A DNA stretch of 64,000 bases from Asterias rubens (Eukaryota > Echinodermata > Asteroidea > Forcipulatida > Asteriidae): the NCBI RefSeq assembly GCF_902459465.1, contig NC_047062.1, positions 16,251,994 through 16,315,993 on the forward strand, given 5' to 3'. The translations under genes were made by a program, and so were the position numbers. The notes beneath the pieces are model-generated. The model was given only the letters and a program-made list of their open reading frames with translations, was not told the DNA's origin and did not search any database. Of this stretch, positions 11,901 to 22,766 are shown piece after piece. The first letter of the stretch is position 1. Each line of letters starts with the position of its first letter.

Positions 11901-14900
11901 TTTGGGGCCTTGCATAAGGCACAAAAGCTGTTTATTTTTATTTTTTTATTCAGATGTTAGAAATTTTAATGAAGATTGCTAAGATAACAGAATTATTATT
12001 TTGTTTTATAAGTTTGGTTTTAACTATTAAATTTTTTAATTTGTTTTATTTTGCTTCAGGAAACGTCCAGCAATTACACAGATAATAACGTAAGTTTAAT
12101 CATATCATGAAACACTCAAAACTGTATTTTCCTTTGAACCAAACTTTAAAAGAAGTATGATTCAGTATTTTAAATGGATAGATCAGAATCAATATTTAAC
12201 CAAATGATAATACTATAGAGGAATGGAATAATTCACTTCTGTTGAGAATTCATGTTACACCAGTTTCTTCTTTTTTTCCTCCACACTAGTCAACGTTCAC
12301 CAGTCCTTGTGTCGTTACTTCCTACACCTAAGGAGAAGAATGATTATCTGTTTGAGAGAATGACTCTGGATGCCCAAGGGTAAGTAACATTGGTGCTCCT
12401 CAGTAGAATTATCCTTTAACCACTTCATGTTAGACGACGTGTTCACATGCCAAATGTTTTCTGGCCTGGCCTGGCCTGGCCTACCTGGTTAAAAGCTGAT
12501 GTGAATATTCACCCAGCCAGTCCATTATGTGTGTGCATAGGCATGCACTTACCATGCTATGCTTGTTTCACCTGTATTAAGAGGGACAACAGGTAGTGGA
12601 AATCATGCCTCGTGAAATCCCTTTCTCACAGGGTTGAGGGTAAAACTAAATAAGACACACATCTCTTTACTTTTATGGGTTTTTTTTTTTTTTTTTTTTT
12701 TCAGAAACCAGACTGGCCCACAACAGGAATATGAGTCGGGTCGAAAGGTCAGATTGAACCACAGGTCAGTATTTATATAATAATTATCGGGGGACAAAGT
12801 TTACCACATTTTACACTGTGATTTTAAAATGTTTTTTCTTGCTTACAAATTTATCGTTATCATTGGCTAGCACACCGAAATCAAGCTCTGGTGTTTGTGA
12901 TCAGCAGAGTTTGAGTCCCTGTCTGGAAATTTGTGTTCTTAAGTAAGGCACGTAACCAATATTGCTTTAGCCTTCAGGTAGAACTTCAAGCCAAAGAGTT
13001 CCGTTTGTTGTGTAATCCATGTAATGAAACCAGCCTAATTTCATAGAGCTGCTAAGCACGAAAATTTGCTGAGCATGAAATTTCTTCCTTGATAAAAACA
13101 GACTTACCAACCAAATTTCCATTTGTTTCATATTGCTTGTTGCTGGTATTCAGCTGTTGTTTGCTTATCCTGAAAATCACGTGGAAATTTGGTTGGTAAT
13201 CCTGTTTTTATGGAGGAAGAAATTTTATGCTAAAGAAATTGTTGTGCTGAGCAGCTCTATGAAATTGGGCCCAGTACACCAAGAAAAGGGTTCACCGTTG
13301 TGTTTCTGGCATGGTTGGCTGCAGATTGTGTCACATCATCTTGCACACCTGTACAAGGTGCTATATTAGACACATAAATCAAAAACCTGGCATACCTATC
13401 TTAAAATGTTAGCTGCTTTGACAGACAATTTGGCACACTATAAAAAATGTCCATTATCATCATTTCATTGTGTCCTGGTTTGTTTTATCAAACTCTGGTC
13501 ATATGCTTCAAACCATGCCTTTCTTGTATGCATTCCTGCCTGTTCCTTATCTTGAAAACTCTGTTATTATACCACCTTCATTTTAGTTGTTTTATCATAT
13601 TAATATTGTATTTTGTTTCTTCCTCTTTGAGTAAGATTGTTTGTATTTGTTGGCCATTTCAAAACAAGCCTTTCTGGCTTTATATTATATTTTCTTCATT
13701 TTATTTTCGTTCATTATTTTCTTGACCTCTTCTCGACTGTCTTTGACTTAAATAATTGTACTTAATGTGTTTATTATTCTCCTCTTTCCACCAATATGAA
13801 AATAACTGTTGATTGAATTGATTTGAAGTTGTCACTTAGTACAGTTAACAGTGGTCTTATGTATCGTGAAAACTGTGGCTGAACTAAATGAATGTATCTG
13901 TACTCTTCTGTGATACTGTTCCTTTAATGTATTACAGAGTTGGAATCATTGGAGAGCCTTTGGACCAATTCAACACATTGACGCTTGCGCCTCTAGGCTC
14001 AGAGCAGGATGAAGAGAATGATGAGGACCAGGCAAAATCAAGGTAAGGGTACATTCAAGGGTAATCAACAACAATATCAACAACTAGAACAACAAGAACA
14101 ACAATGGCAACAACAACACACTAGCAACGAACAACAAAGAAAACCAACATCAAAACACACACAACAACACAAGACTGGCAACATGTACATTTCGTTTCCA
14201 ACATTAAACAATTAGCTGCAGATATTACACCATTATTTATCACACTGATAGTTTTCCCGACCTCACCTGGATGGGTGAGCTAAATTGAAGATTTAAGTGG
14301 GAGCCTAGGAAAACTGTTTTTTCTGAGCGCTCCTCATGCACTGAAGCTCCTTGAGATTGGTGGCTTTTTGAGAGTTTAGTTATCATCCAGTGGAATAGGT
14401 GACGGTTCATCCAATATGACGTCCTAAATGCTTTGTTTTTGGTGTCGGCCAATTACTTAAAATCATAGAGCTGCCAAACAGAAAGTACTGTCGAGGCAAA
14501 CATTTGCAGGTGACCAGTCACAATAAAAATATACTTCAGATGGATTTGTGGCTGGTAAACTGTTTCTGCACAAGAAATAATATGAAGCAGTTCTGTGAAG
14601 CACTGTGTTTGGGGAGGAAAAACATCCAATCCTTTTATTGTTAACTTTCCAAGTGAATCTTACGAAATAACGTCAAGCCTCACCAGAATGTTGATGAAAT
14701 TTTCTCTTTTTTCTTAAGTACCAGTCTGTGTAGCAATCCTTGACTTGGACGTAGAGTAAGAATTGTCCATTTGTTTCTCTCGTGTCACATAATTGTTGTT
14801 ACACACTTTGACTGCACTGGTTTACTGACTTTGGGAAATTTTAATCCACGTCATAATCAAGATTTTGTTTTAACTGTGATGACTCTTGAGAGTGTGATTT

Positions 14901-16073
14901 GACAGCCTTGTGGCGGTGTGATACTTATTAATCACAACACCAATCGACTGGTGTCGTCAAGAAAGCACAATTCCCACTTGATGCCTGCACATTGTACACT
15001 GTACACCGATTCCATTTGCATTCACTGTGTTACATCTGTATACATAGAGGCTTAGGACAAACCTGATTTTGGCATTTAAAATAAACCCAAATCTTTCCCT
15101 CAATGTTTTACTCCCTGCCAAATGAACTGAAAATATTTATGACCATAGCTGCCAACATTTGCATCTTGCAATCAGGGATATTGTATACAACAATCAGGGA
15201 GTTTACATTCAGCAAAATACGGGGAAAGTTTCCTCAGTCAGAGAGGTTTTTTAATTTGTTCATCAGAACATCCTACGATTGGTTGATTATTTTCAGGGAA
15301 CTTTCTGTAAAATTAGGTAGAGTTGGAAGTGGTTAGTGCGCTCTACTATTATTAAGACACGTAGTGTATTTTAGTCCAGTGGAGAAATATCACAGAAAGC
15401 TTTACTTTCTCACAATCATAGAGTTAAATAAAAATAGATTTAAATTATTTCTCAAGCAATTGGTGGAATTTTTCTTGGATTGATTTTGACCTTGCTGTGA
15501 TAGTGTGAATTTCATTGTTATCAACAACTTCACCGAGCAAAGCTTTCAATTTCTTTCTTGGTTTAATTTTTTTTATCGCTACTTTTCACTGACACGCTTA
15601 AAACGCAGCAACACTAAAGTTGCATCACTTGTTCCTTGTCTATGTGTGTTTATACTAGTAAAACCGTAATTGAAAAAAAAAAATAAGGGATGCTTGAACT
15701 ATTTTTGTGTGCAGTTAAATCTTGTCCTCTGAAACCTTTATTTTCTCTTTTTATTTGCAGTTCACAGTATGGAACTCCAAGTCCTGAACATGGTATGAAA
15801 AGATTTTTTTTTATTCATATTTACATGTTTTCTTAAAATTATATAAAAGGGGGGAAAACTATTCACAAATACGTTGAAATATTACTTAACACGAACCAGT
15901 CTCTCTTGTTTTAAAATGTCTGTAGATTTTAGGGACTGCAGACTTTATTGTTATATGCGTTTTTAAAACGTTTGTTTTTTTGTTTTGTTTTTTCAGTGGG
16001 TTTGAGCCGGCATCATACTGACATGTCCCAAGCAACAACAGAAATCTTCACGGATGATGATGATGACATGTAG
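2924..16073 (+). CDS. PPP1R36: Protein phosphatase 1 regulatory subunit 36
   Basis: Sixteen coding exons join in phase to give 432 residues; the human protein is about 420. Exons: 2924-2953, 3116-3183, 5623-5709, 6052-6188, 6812-6878, 7303-7401, 8008-8148, 8812-8854, 9121-9203, 10238-10387, 12060-12089, 12290-12379, 12705-12764, 13938-14042, 15761-15792, 15997-16073. The start is the ATG of MAKTVLVTEE. Exon 2 gives GKWYWKEDSNSLEF, like the vertebrate N-terminus. The core has LAKSYCVLILGLGLPDHHH, DIYETLYRFCVHLVWIVFRR and LRSDVFNPALR, the signature of the PPP1R36 inhibitor-like family. KNITF in exon 3 fits the RVxF-type PP1 docking motif. The family is linked to PP1 binding and to testis or autophagy roles. 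The C-terminus is acidic (DDDDDM). Exons 1 and 2 are small and rest on phase and resemblance, so the start is less sure than the core. Confidence 0.9.
3233..3305 (+). tRNA. tRNA-Val (anticodon TAC)
   Basis: A 73-base cloverleaf is readable. The acceptor stem GGTTTCG pairs with CGAAGCC (one G-T pair) and is followed by discriminator A. The A box is TAGTGTAGTGGTTATCACG, the anticodon arm CTGCTTTACACGCAG has TAC in the loop, and the B box is GGTTCGAGCC. There is no intron. The gene lies 49 bp beyond PPP1R36 exon 2, inside its intron 2, on the same strand. It is very close to vertebrate tRNA-Val(UAC), so it is likely functional. Confidence 0.95.
3309..3314 (+). terminator. RNA polymerase III terminator of tRNA-Val
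   Basis: A run of six T residues begins three bases after the mature tRNA 3' end, as expected for Pol III termination. Confidence 0.85.
3553..3938. repeat. Copy of the TGGACACTA MITE family (intron 2 of PPP1R36)
   Basis: It shares the body found at 38353-38731 and 43970-44325: GTCAAAGACCAG near one end, TTATTTTATGCATATG in complement, and TAGTGTCCACTGCCTTTA at the other end. The left terminus is truncated and a G tract (about 3872-3886) has expanded inside it. Confidence 0.7.
4850..5044 (+). repeat. SINE-like element with CGCTATATAAG tail
   Basis: The 3' part reads GCGCTATATAAGAATTTG and runs into TTATTG-type simple repeats, the same tail seen at the end of the full SINE at 9490-9873. The body (CAGCTCGGGCTGTATACTC and neighbours) differs, so it is a second SINE family sharing a tail. 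Confidence 0.5.
7747..7914. repeat. MITE with GCCCGGTTCATACTT ends
   Basis: GCCCGGTTCATACTT at the left is matched by AAGTATGAACCGGGC at the right, enclosing 168 bp. It lies in the PPP1R36 intron before the exon at 8008. No clear target-site duplication. Confidence 0.65.
9490..9873 (+). repeat. Full-length tRNA-derived SINE
   Basis: The head holds a B-box-like GTGGGTTCGAATCCCC. The body has the run GCAAGACACTTTACCATTGC, CGGATGGGACGTAAAGC and a GCCCCGGTGTTCCTGG stretch. The tail is GCGCTATATAAG followed by ATT repeats. Diverged copies lie at 12885-13370 and 38030-38240, and a head only at about 62810-62885. Confidence 0.75.
10432..10945. repeat. MITE with GGATTTCACAAAG-type ends, split by a second element
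   Basis: The outer ends GGGGTCAATTTCACAAAG and CTTTGTGAAATCCACCCC are inverted complements, and the arms carry TTAGGAC repeats. The same family is seen intact and short at 25155-25257 and at 26737-26902. The copy here is split by an insertion at 10473-10790. Confidence 0.7.
10473..10790. repeat. Nested MITE with TTA duplication (Harbinger-like)
   Basis: Ends GAGCAAGTTCGAGTGTGCAC and GTGCGCACTCGAACTTGCTC are inverted repeats with one mismatch. TTA flanks both sides (10470-10472 and 10791-10793), which is the target-site duplication typical of PIF/Harbinger elements. The interior has GTCGACCA-rich sub-repeats. Confidence 0.75.
11277..11636 (+). repeat. Tandem duplication, about 180 bp unit, two copies
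   Basis: Two nearly identical copies, each starting TTATGTTGTTATGTAAAAAA, lie side by side within a PPP1R36 intron. They differ by a 2 bp insertion in a T run and a few substitutions. No coding capacity is evident. Confidence 0.85.
12885..13370 (+). repeat. SINE interrupted by a nested MITE
   Basis: SINE sequence like that at 9490-9873 runs from a GTGATCAGCAGAG head to about 13030. It resumes at about 13273 with CAGTACACCAAGAAAAGGG and continues to a degraded tail. Between lies a MITE of the GGGCCCAATTTCATA family. Confidence 0.65.
13031..13272. repeat. MITE inserted in a SINE
   Basis: CCTAATTTCATAGAGCTGCT on the left and AGCAGCTCTATGAAATTGGG on the right are inverted repeats. The short word CCAG flanks both sides, possibly the target duplication. 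Confidence 0.65.
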
Positions 16074-16665
16074 AAAGAGAAAGCAAGCTTTATGTAGCAG
16101 TTTAGAAAAAGTCAAGACGTTTAAGAGTAATTTGTCAGCTCAGGATTATGATGGCGTTTGTGCAGTTAATATAAAAAGTGGTTTTGCATATTTTGGGAAC
16201 TCCTCTTACTAAATTGACCTGATTGATCAAGAGGTGTCTTAAAAGTAATTGTTAAGCAAAAAGAATCGTCTATTTTCTAACTGTAACACTTATGTGGTTT
16301 GGGTTTTTTATTTTTTTATTTTTTTATTCTCTTTTTCATTTAATGAACTTTTGTTCATTTGGATATGACAATGCAATTAACCACCATGTATGATTTAGTA
16401 CTAAGTCAACAAAATAAGAATATTTTTTGTAAAGCACTTGCATGTGTGATGTACCCTCACATAACTGAATATGAATTAAAGTGTGCATACAACATTAATA
16501 CACGTGACAATTGCCCAAGGTATAACTTCTAGCCAAGTGTCTTTTTGTCTTTATCTTAAACAAGCCCCATTTCAGTGCCTTTCTGATGTAATTTACTGTT
16601 TCTTATCAAGATAATTTATCTGGCATTGGTGTGAAAACAAACATTGTATGCCTGTAAAGTGGAAA

Positions 16666-16671
16666 AATAAA
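16666..16671 (+). promoter_or_regulatory. Poly(A) signal candidate for PPP1R36
   Basis: An AATAAA lies about 590 bp after the PPP1R36 stop, in AT-rich sequence with no other gene before 17712. Confidence 0.5.
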
Positions 16672-17711
16672 TCATAATTCAAGTGTATATATTCTCGATT
16701 AAATTGAATTGTTAAAACATTGGATGTGTGAAGTCAGTCTTTTTTCTCATGTGTTGATTCCATGATTTGTGAATATGTATACAGACCTGTAGTGACCAGA
16801 CAGCCTTTGCTTGGTAAATTGCCTTCCTGTGGTCTCTCCTACAAATAATTGGTGAAACATTTTCTGCCGAGTTTGAATTACACTGACTTCTTAATTAAAA
16901 ATTCGGCATTTTTATGTATTCCGACAGTACATTTCTGGGGCACGCTTACATGTGTCACTGTACGTTAGTCAACTTTTGTTTCCGTTTTATGATTTGCTGA
17001 CGGTCCATGTACATGTATAATGCATATTCGGATAGGATGGGGAACTTGGTTAAATAATTTTTCCTCCGTGGTTAAATAGTAGCAATTAAATAGAAGCAAT
17101 GAACCCATCCTAAATGCTGAAAATAATAAATAAAACACCCCGAAATTGTAAAAAAAATATATTTTATTATAATAAAACGTATGTTTATCGACAACTTAAC
17201 TCGACGGTTTTTCCAGTTTGAATTCCATTGGGGTGCACGTGTCTTCGATCTACGCTCAAATCACACCACAAACGGATCTAACTATCATGCGTAGGCTAGT
17301 CCTAGCCTAAGACCATACCTACCTACCCGCAAATACTCAAAATCTAGTGCCAATAAACTCCAAGGAACTATTTTCCAAAGAGTAATTTTAACAATCACGA
17401 AAAATAATGATCCAACAAGAAAGAATCAAAAGCCATGACCCTTTGGTTGCATCAGAGATCGATATGTGCGATATGTGTACATCTTTGAATTCTCACATTT
17501 GTGAAGGAAACATAATCAACACTTTAACTTATTCCAAATGTTATTTTTAAAAAACACTGGATCTCAACATTCGAATGGTGTCGCGGTGGCACCCTCGCAC
17601 CATCTCGCACGTTGTAAAAAGTTTTAACAATGTTGCATTATAGTTAATAAAAACACAATTGGCGCGTTATACCTCTTCTCCAGCTGTGCGCAACACATGG
17701 TACAAACTAAA
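16672..17711. other. Intergenic region between PPP1R36 and the next gene
   Basis: AT-rich spacer with no exon or repeat that I can identify. The last 150 bp are more GC-rich and probably contain the promoter of the gene starting at 17712. Confidence 0.4.
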
Positions 17712-20700
17712 ATGGCTGACGACGGTAAAATGGGATTCGAGGACAACTTCAATCCCTCACCAATCGTTAAAACACAAGCTGTCGTGACCTTAAAACCACC
17801 CATGCTGAACGAGAACACTGGCGAACAGTCTCAGAAGTACCTTGTTTCTTTGGGTAGGTAGTGAATTATAATTTATATATAATTCGTACTGCAGTTTAAC
17901 TGCACGTCCACCACTACACTGTGACTGTGTAGTATATATGGCATGGTAGTTCACAACACATTTATAGCAGGCAGGCAGCCCGGCAGCTAGCAGCACAGCT
18001 AGCTCAAATTAATGTTATGATAGAAATCGTTATGATGTAGCTGATTCGGATTACTCGTTTTGTGCCATAGAAACCTGAATCACTCTGACGGGGGTCTGTG
18101 TGTTGTGTACACAATTTTTACATGGCAAGGAATTTTCCACTTTATTTTTGTTGTCTAAAACTAAAACTTCAAAGTAAAATGCAGTGCAGTGAATGTACTA
18201 AGATGTGCAGTCTGATTACTTCTCTAGAAACTAGTAGAAGGCTCCCCGGTTCCTTACAAAGTTCCTTAAGTTATAGTTTCTAGAAGTACGGTCTGATTAT
18301 GTGCACTGCAGTATAGAATGTAGTTGCGATAACGTAACCCTCCTCCCGACGGCCTTAGGCGTCGCCGTCGGATCGCAACTATATAGAATGTGGCAACCTT
18401 TACTTTTAAGAATTTATTTAATTGTTTTTGAACAACAATTAAATGATATCCAGGAAAAGGGGACCCGGGTGGAAGTAGAGTAGTGTTATGGCTGAAGTAA
18501 ATTTTATTGTGTATGGTTTCTAATCCTAGTCTAGTGTAATTCTATATCATTTTATTGGTATTCTTCAATAATTGCTCAGGCAGTGGTACTGTAGTATTCT
18601 ATGACATTGGTCCCTGTTCATTACCTACAGGCTACACTACATGCTTAAATGTAATTGTAATATTGGAGCAGTGTACATTTGTACACATTAAACTGTGTTG
18701 GCAGGAGAGCCGAAGCCACAGGACCAGTTTTTAAACAAAAATTTTGAGATTGCACACTTTTTCTTCCATACGCTGATCGCAGCTCTATGCAAACCACAGT
18801 CCCACGCCACTGTACTAATATGAAGGAGAAAAAAAATGAAAAATAGGTCAAGTTTCCCCTATTTGTATATGTACCTTGGGCCCTGATGTTGAAAACGGAA
18901 ACTTTGAAAATATGCTCATCCAATGTGCTTTACACTACGCACTCCTTCAGTTTAGTTAACTGAAGATATCAGTATTTTTTTGTAAACAGAGACTGACACT
19001 CTAGAGTCTCTAGTCTACCATGTACCTGCATGGAGGTAGCATGGTACCAGCATGCTGCAGTCAGGGCTATACTTTGACCTCTGTGTTTTGTTTGTACGAC
19101 CAAGGTTTGATACATGGTTTTACAACATGAGTAATAATTTGAAAGTACTTTTCTCTATGCTACACTTTTTGAAATACCATTGATTTGCCCAATCAATCAT
19201 AATGATCAAGCAGCAGCGGCGCAAGACCTGTTAATCTGGGGGGGGGGGGGCAAACTTAAATTTAGAGGGGGCTGGCCAATAAAATCCTGGGGTGTTTGTC
19301 TTTGGGTTCAGGATCCTCATCGCTTGATTCAGAATCAGATCTGTGCCTATCATGGCATGGAGGTCGTTTGGATTTCTTGCAAAACTTTCTAATATCAATT
19401 TTAACTAACTTTTGTATTCACTCAAGAAATAAGACTTTGCACTGTGTGCATGTGACGTGTTGTGCGAACTGCGTGTACAAGACTTCTTGCGGTTTTGGGC
19501 AGACAATGCATTTCAATTTATAGCAAGTTCACAAGCTTGTACAGATAAATAAATCCACATTTTTATTAAAATTGCCGGAGATGGAAAGTGTATTGTTTTT
19601 TTTTTATGGTGCCAGCTAATTATAATGGATGAAATTGAGTTTATTATTTCCAGCGCAAACAACATTGTAACAAATTGGGTGCAACTGCAGATTTATGAGA
19701 GAGAGTTATTATTTCATTGTAATTTTTATATAGATTTTCAATTTGTTTTGATGCCCTACAGCAGCAGATTTCGGACAGTGGATTGTTTGATGTACTCAAA
19801 CTTAAAACCATAGAACCACCATGAAGGGAAATTATGAAGACTCGACTTTCCAAAGTCGATCCATTACGGATCTGTTTAAGCAGAAGGAACCAGTGAAGAT
19901 GTGTGCCCCGATGGTGAGGTACTCCAAACTGGCTTTTAGAACACTGGTTAGGAGATATGATTGTGATTTGACTTTCACTCCGATGATCATGGCAGATAGC
20001 TTTGTCAAATCTACCAAGGCAAGAGACAATGAGTTTACAACAAACAGAGAGGACAGACCGCTGATTGTTCAGTTTGCAGCCAAACATGCGAGGGACTTGG
20101 CTGATGCAGCAGAGGTTGTCAGGCCTTATGCGGACGGAGTCGATCTGAATTGTGGTTGTCCGCAACGCTGGGCAACGTGTGATGGTTACGGTGCTCATCT
20201 CATTAAACAGCCAGAGCTAGTCAGGGACATGGTGAGGCAGACCTGGGCAAGGACGGGCAGCGAAGACTTCACCACATCGATCAAGATAAGAATCCATCGA
20301 AATCTACGCGACACCGTGGACTTATGTCAGAAGGCAGAGAGTGCAGGGGTCTCTTGGATTGCAGTTCATTGCCGAACCGTTCATGATCGAACCGAACCCG
20401 CAAACCATGACGCCGTGAAACTCATCAAAGAGAGTGTTGGAATACCTGTGATTGCCAATGGAGATATAAAGAGCTTGACCGATGTTCATAGAGTTTGCGA
20501 GCAAACGGGTGTCGATGGTGTCATGGCTGCTAGGGGAATCCTAGAGAATCCAGCAATGTACGCTGGTCACACTGTAACACCAATCGATTGTGTGCAGCAA
20601 TGGGTTGATATATCGGTATCTCTGGGTACACAGTTCCAGTATTTCCATCATCATCTAATAAACATGATGGAGAAGGTGTTGACCAGAGCAGAACGGCGAG

Positions 20701-22766
20701 TCTTTAATGTTATTACTAGCACTGCTGGTGTCATGGATTACCTTGAAGAGAACTATGGTATAAGATGCTCTTCGGAAACCCCAGGAACTGATAGTCTTTT
20801 GATAAATGGAAAACTTACTGAATCATAATATATTAATAATGTTTCTGTTTGCATCATTTCCAAGATGTACCAATGCAGGCCTGGAATTTCATCTTTCATT
20901 TAACAAAGGGCTCTTCCGTTGGAAATATTTAAAATATCTATGGAAACCTTTGAAGGGGCACCAAGGCCACTACCAGGGGCAACATAGGACATTGCCTCTT
21001 CGGCCTCCATGTAACTCCATGCCTGCTTCAATGAACATCCAAATTTAATATGTCAATTTTACCAATACCAAAGAGAACCAATGGCCAAAAGAGGATGCAA
21101 TTACATTTTTTGTTCTAACAGAAAACACAATTAATTTTAACCTCAGAATTTAACCCTAATACTAAAACTAAACCAAGAAAGAAACTGAGACTCCTCCTAA
21201 TTGTAGTAATTAAAAATTTTAGTAATGTAATTTGATAAAATTTCACATGACATTTTTTGGAATTGGATAAGACAAGTCATCCTGATGACCTTTAAACAGT
21301 GCTCTGTGAACAGGGCCCAATTTCATAGAGCTGCTTTTAAGTACAAAAAGTTGCAAAGAACAACAAAATTATGCTTACCAGAATAAGGTTTACGATCTCT
21401 CATGTACCGCCTATTATTGATATTCTGCTAGTTTTTGCTTAGCAGAAATGTTTTAAGTAATATTTTCTGCGTTAAAGCAAGGTATATTCTTTGTAATCAG
21501 AAAAGACCAGTATCATCATTTTGGTGTATCCAAATATCATGTGTAAAAATACAGACCTGTGAGCATTTTGGCTCAATTGGTCTTTGGGGTTGCAAGAAGG
21601 TATTGAAAGGAAAAACACCATTGTTTGCATAGAAAGTTGTGTTTTCATACTTGAGAAAGGCTTTCAGATTATTGGGTGAAAAGTTACCACTTTCTCTAAA
21701 ACTACACTACTTCAAAGGGGTCGTTTCTAACAATGTTTTCAACAGCTATCCATTGCTCTTAACCAAAGTTAGTTGTGGTTATCAACTTGAGGAGCAATGA
21801 CCAGAAGTATACCCCGCCTTTAAGCAGCTCTGTGATGTATGCTGCCACCTAGCGATCCGAAGTCGTAACATAAACAATATCAGCCGTATTTTGCATAGAC
21901 AATAGTATGGGCCAAAAACTAAGGAAATTAACCATAAAACAGGTACACTTTTTAGAGTTTTTAATGATTTATTTTGATTAATGTTTTTTTAACTGAGTAG
22001 GTATCATGTTTGAGAAAAAACATTCGTCTGGATTGAAAAAAAAAGTGTTTTTCTTATATTAAAAAACTTGCAGCATTCTGGAATTGCTAACAAATTTAGT
22101 GGTATTTTAACTTGATATGTTTTATTGTCAAGAAATACAATCGTCTGAATTGAATAATAAAGAATAAAATAAAACTCAATGCTTTCGGAGTCCTTTTATC
22201 AATGTGTGTCGAAAGAACTCGATGGATAACTATGATTATTAAGTCAATAGTTTTAGCCAATTTTAATTATGTGAAACGTAATGTGTTGACTCGTAAATGG
22301 TTTACAAAATGTAAGAAAAGCAAATTTCTTAAAGCCGTTTTTGTATGTAGCGTCTTATTGAGAATCTCAGATACTGTCGGCCTCATTAAGATGAGTTTAC
22401 AATTAACTTTTTTTGAAGTAAAATTAATTTACTTTTTCATTTCTCATTGATGAAGAGGCGAAGCTTGACCGTCTGAAGCAAAAACCGGGAAAGCTGAACT
22501 CCAAAGAAATCCTCAAGTCTCTCCATCAAACCAAGGAAGATGCGATGAAGCGTTTCATCACCCAAGACGCTTCAGGGGTCGACGATGCGGACATTTCGGA
22601 TACTTCAGATGTGACGACGATCAGTGACTTAAAGAGGAGGATGTTTCCAGAGCAACCTTTGACCTCTGAGGAGATTCAGTGTCTATTGGAGAGAGACTAC
22701 TTAAGACAAGAGGAAGAAACGGAAGACAAGATCTCAATGATCGGTACTGGTGGATCATTGACTTAA
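17712..22766 (+). CDS. Two-exon gene of unknown function, host of DUS4L
   Basis: Exon 1 is 17712-17853, starting MADDGKMGFEDNF, with donor GTAGGT. Exon 2 is 22456-22766. The single base left over from exon 1 and the two at the start of exon 2 form a Glu codon, and the joined frame gives 150 residues ending GTGGSLT. The protein looks soluble and charged: an N-terminal extended part, a helical middle (EAKLDRLKQK, SKEILKSLHQTKEDAMKRF), an acidic Asp/Ser linker, then a predicted helix LTSEEIQCLLERDYLRQEEE. There is no signal peptide or membrane segment. I do not recognise the family. The last helix faintly recalls a stretch of FSIP1, which I would not rely on. DUS4L sits in the same-strand intron, so exon 1 could instead be a shared 5' exon with alternative 3' exons. 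Confidence 0.5.
18321..18381. repeat. 61 bp MITE with 9 bp target duplication
   Basis: The element runs from TAGTTGCGATAACG to ATCGCAACTA, and its ends are inverted complements. The 9-mer TATAGAATG flanks it exactly on both sides (18312-18320 and 18382-18390). A 9 bp duplication is typical of Mutator-like transposons. It shares its left 25 bases with the element at 2115. Confidence 0.8.
19821..20828 (+). CDS. DUS4L: tRNA-dihydrouridine synthase (DUS4-like)
   Basis: A single open frame of 335 residues aligns from memory over its whole length with human DUS4L (317). It reduces uridine to dihydrouridine at positions 20a/20b of the tRNA D loop, using FMN and NAD(P)H. Visible motifs are KMCAPMVRYSKLAFRTLVRR near the N-terminus, the catalytic-cysteine segment DLNCGCPQRW (about residues 112-121), IKIRIH, a VHCRT segment where the human protein has VHGRT, VIANGDI, and the FMN-phosphate segment GVMAARG. 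The ATG follows an in-frame TAA at 19803. A likely 3' splice site (CCCTACAG) lies about 60 bp upstream, so a 5' UTR intron is probable. The CDS has no intron and sits in the intron of the 17712 gene, which could reflect retroposition or intron loss. Confidence 0.95.
   Translation: MKGNYEDSTFQSRSITDLFKQKEPVKMCAPMVRYSKLAFRTLVRRYDCDLTFTPMIMADSFVKSTKARDNEFTTNREDRPLIVQFAAKHARDLADAAEVVRPYADGVDLNCGCPQRWATCDGYGAHLIKQPELVRDMVRQTWARTGSEDFTTSIKIRIHRNLRDTVDLCQKAESAGVSWIAVHCRTVHDRTEPANHDAVKLIKESVGIPVIANGDIKSLTDVHRVCEQTGVDGVMAARGILENPAMYAGHTVTPIDCVQQWVDISVSLGTQFQYFHHHLINMMEKVLTRAERRVFNVITSTAGVMDYLEENYGIRCSSETPGTDSLLINGKLTES
20829..22455. other. Region between DUS4L and exon 2 of its host gene
   Basis: It contains the DUS4L 3' UTR, then a composite of inverted-repeat elements (21314-21834), then AT-rich sequence leading to the acceptor at 22454-22455. 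I see no further exon. Confidence 0.4.
21314..21834. repeat. Composite MITE block
   Basis: The outer ends resemble the GGGCCCAATTTCATAGAGC family (GGGCCCAATTTCATAGAGCTGC at left, AAGCAGCTCTGTGATG at right). The interior (about 21480-21800) is a reversed, decayed copy of the TGGACACTA-type element, recognisable by CTCAATTGGTC and CACTACTTCAAAGGGG. This suggests insertion of one into the other. Confidence 0.5.

Noticed and set aside
14009-14215. A Gln-rich frame that looks like a polyQ protein
   Set aside because: It is the end of a PPP1R36 exon followed by intronic CAA/ACA simple repeats in another frame; the donor at 14043 ends the true exon.
19644-20198. A 184-codon frame on the minus strand
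   Set aside because: It lies antisense to the DUS4L coding sequence, which has clear family motifs; it is a shadow frame.
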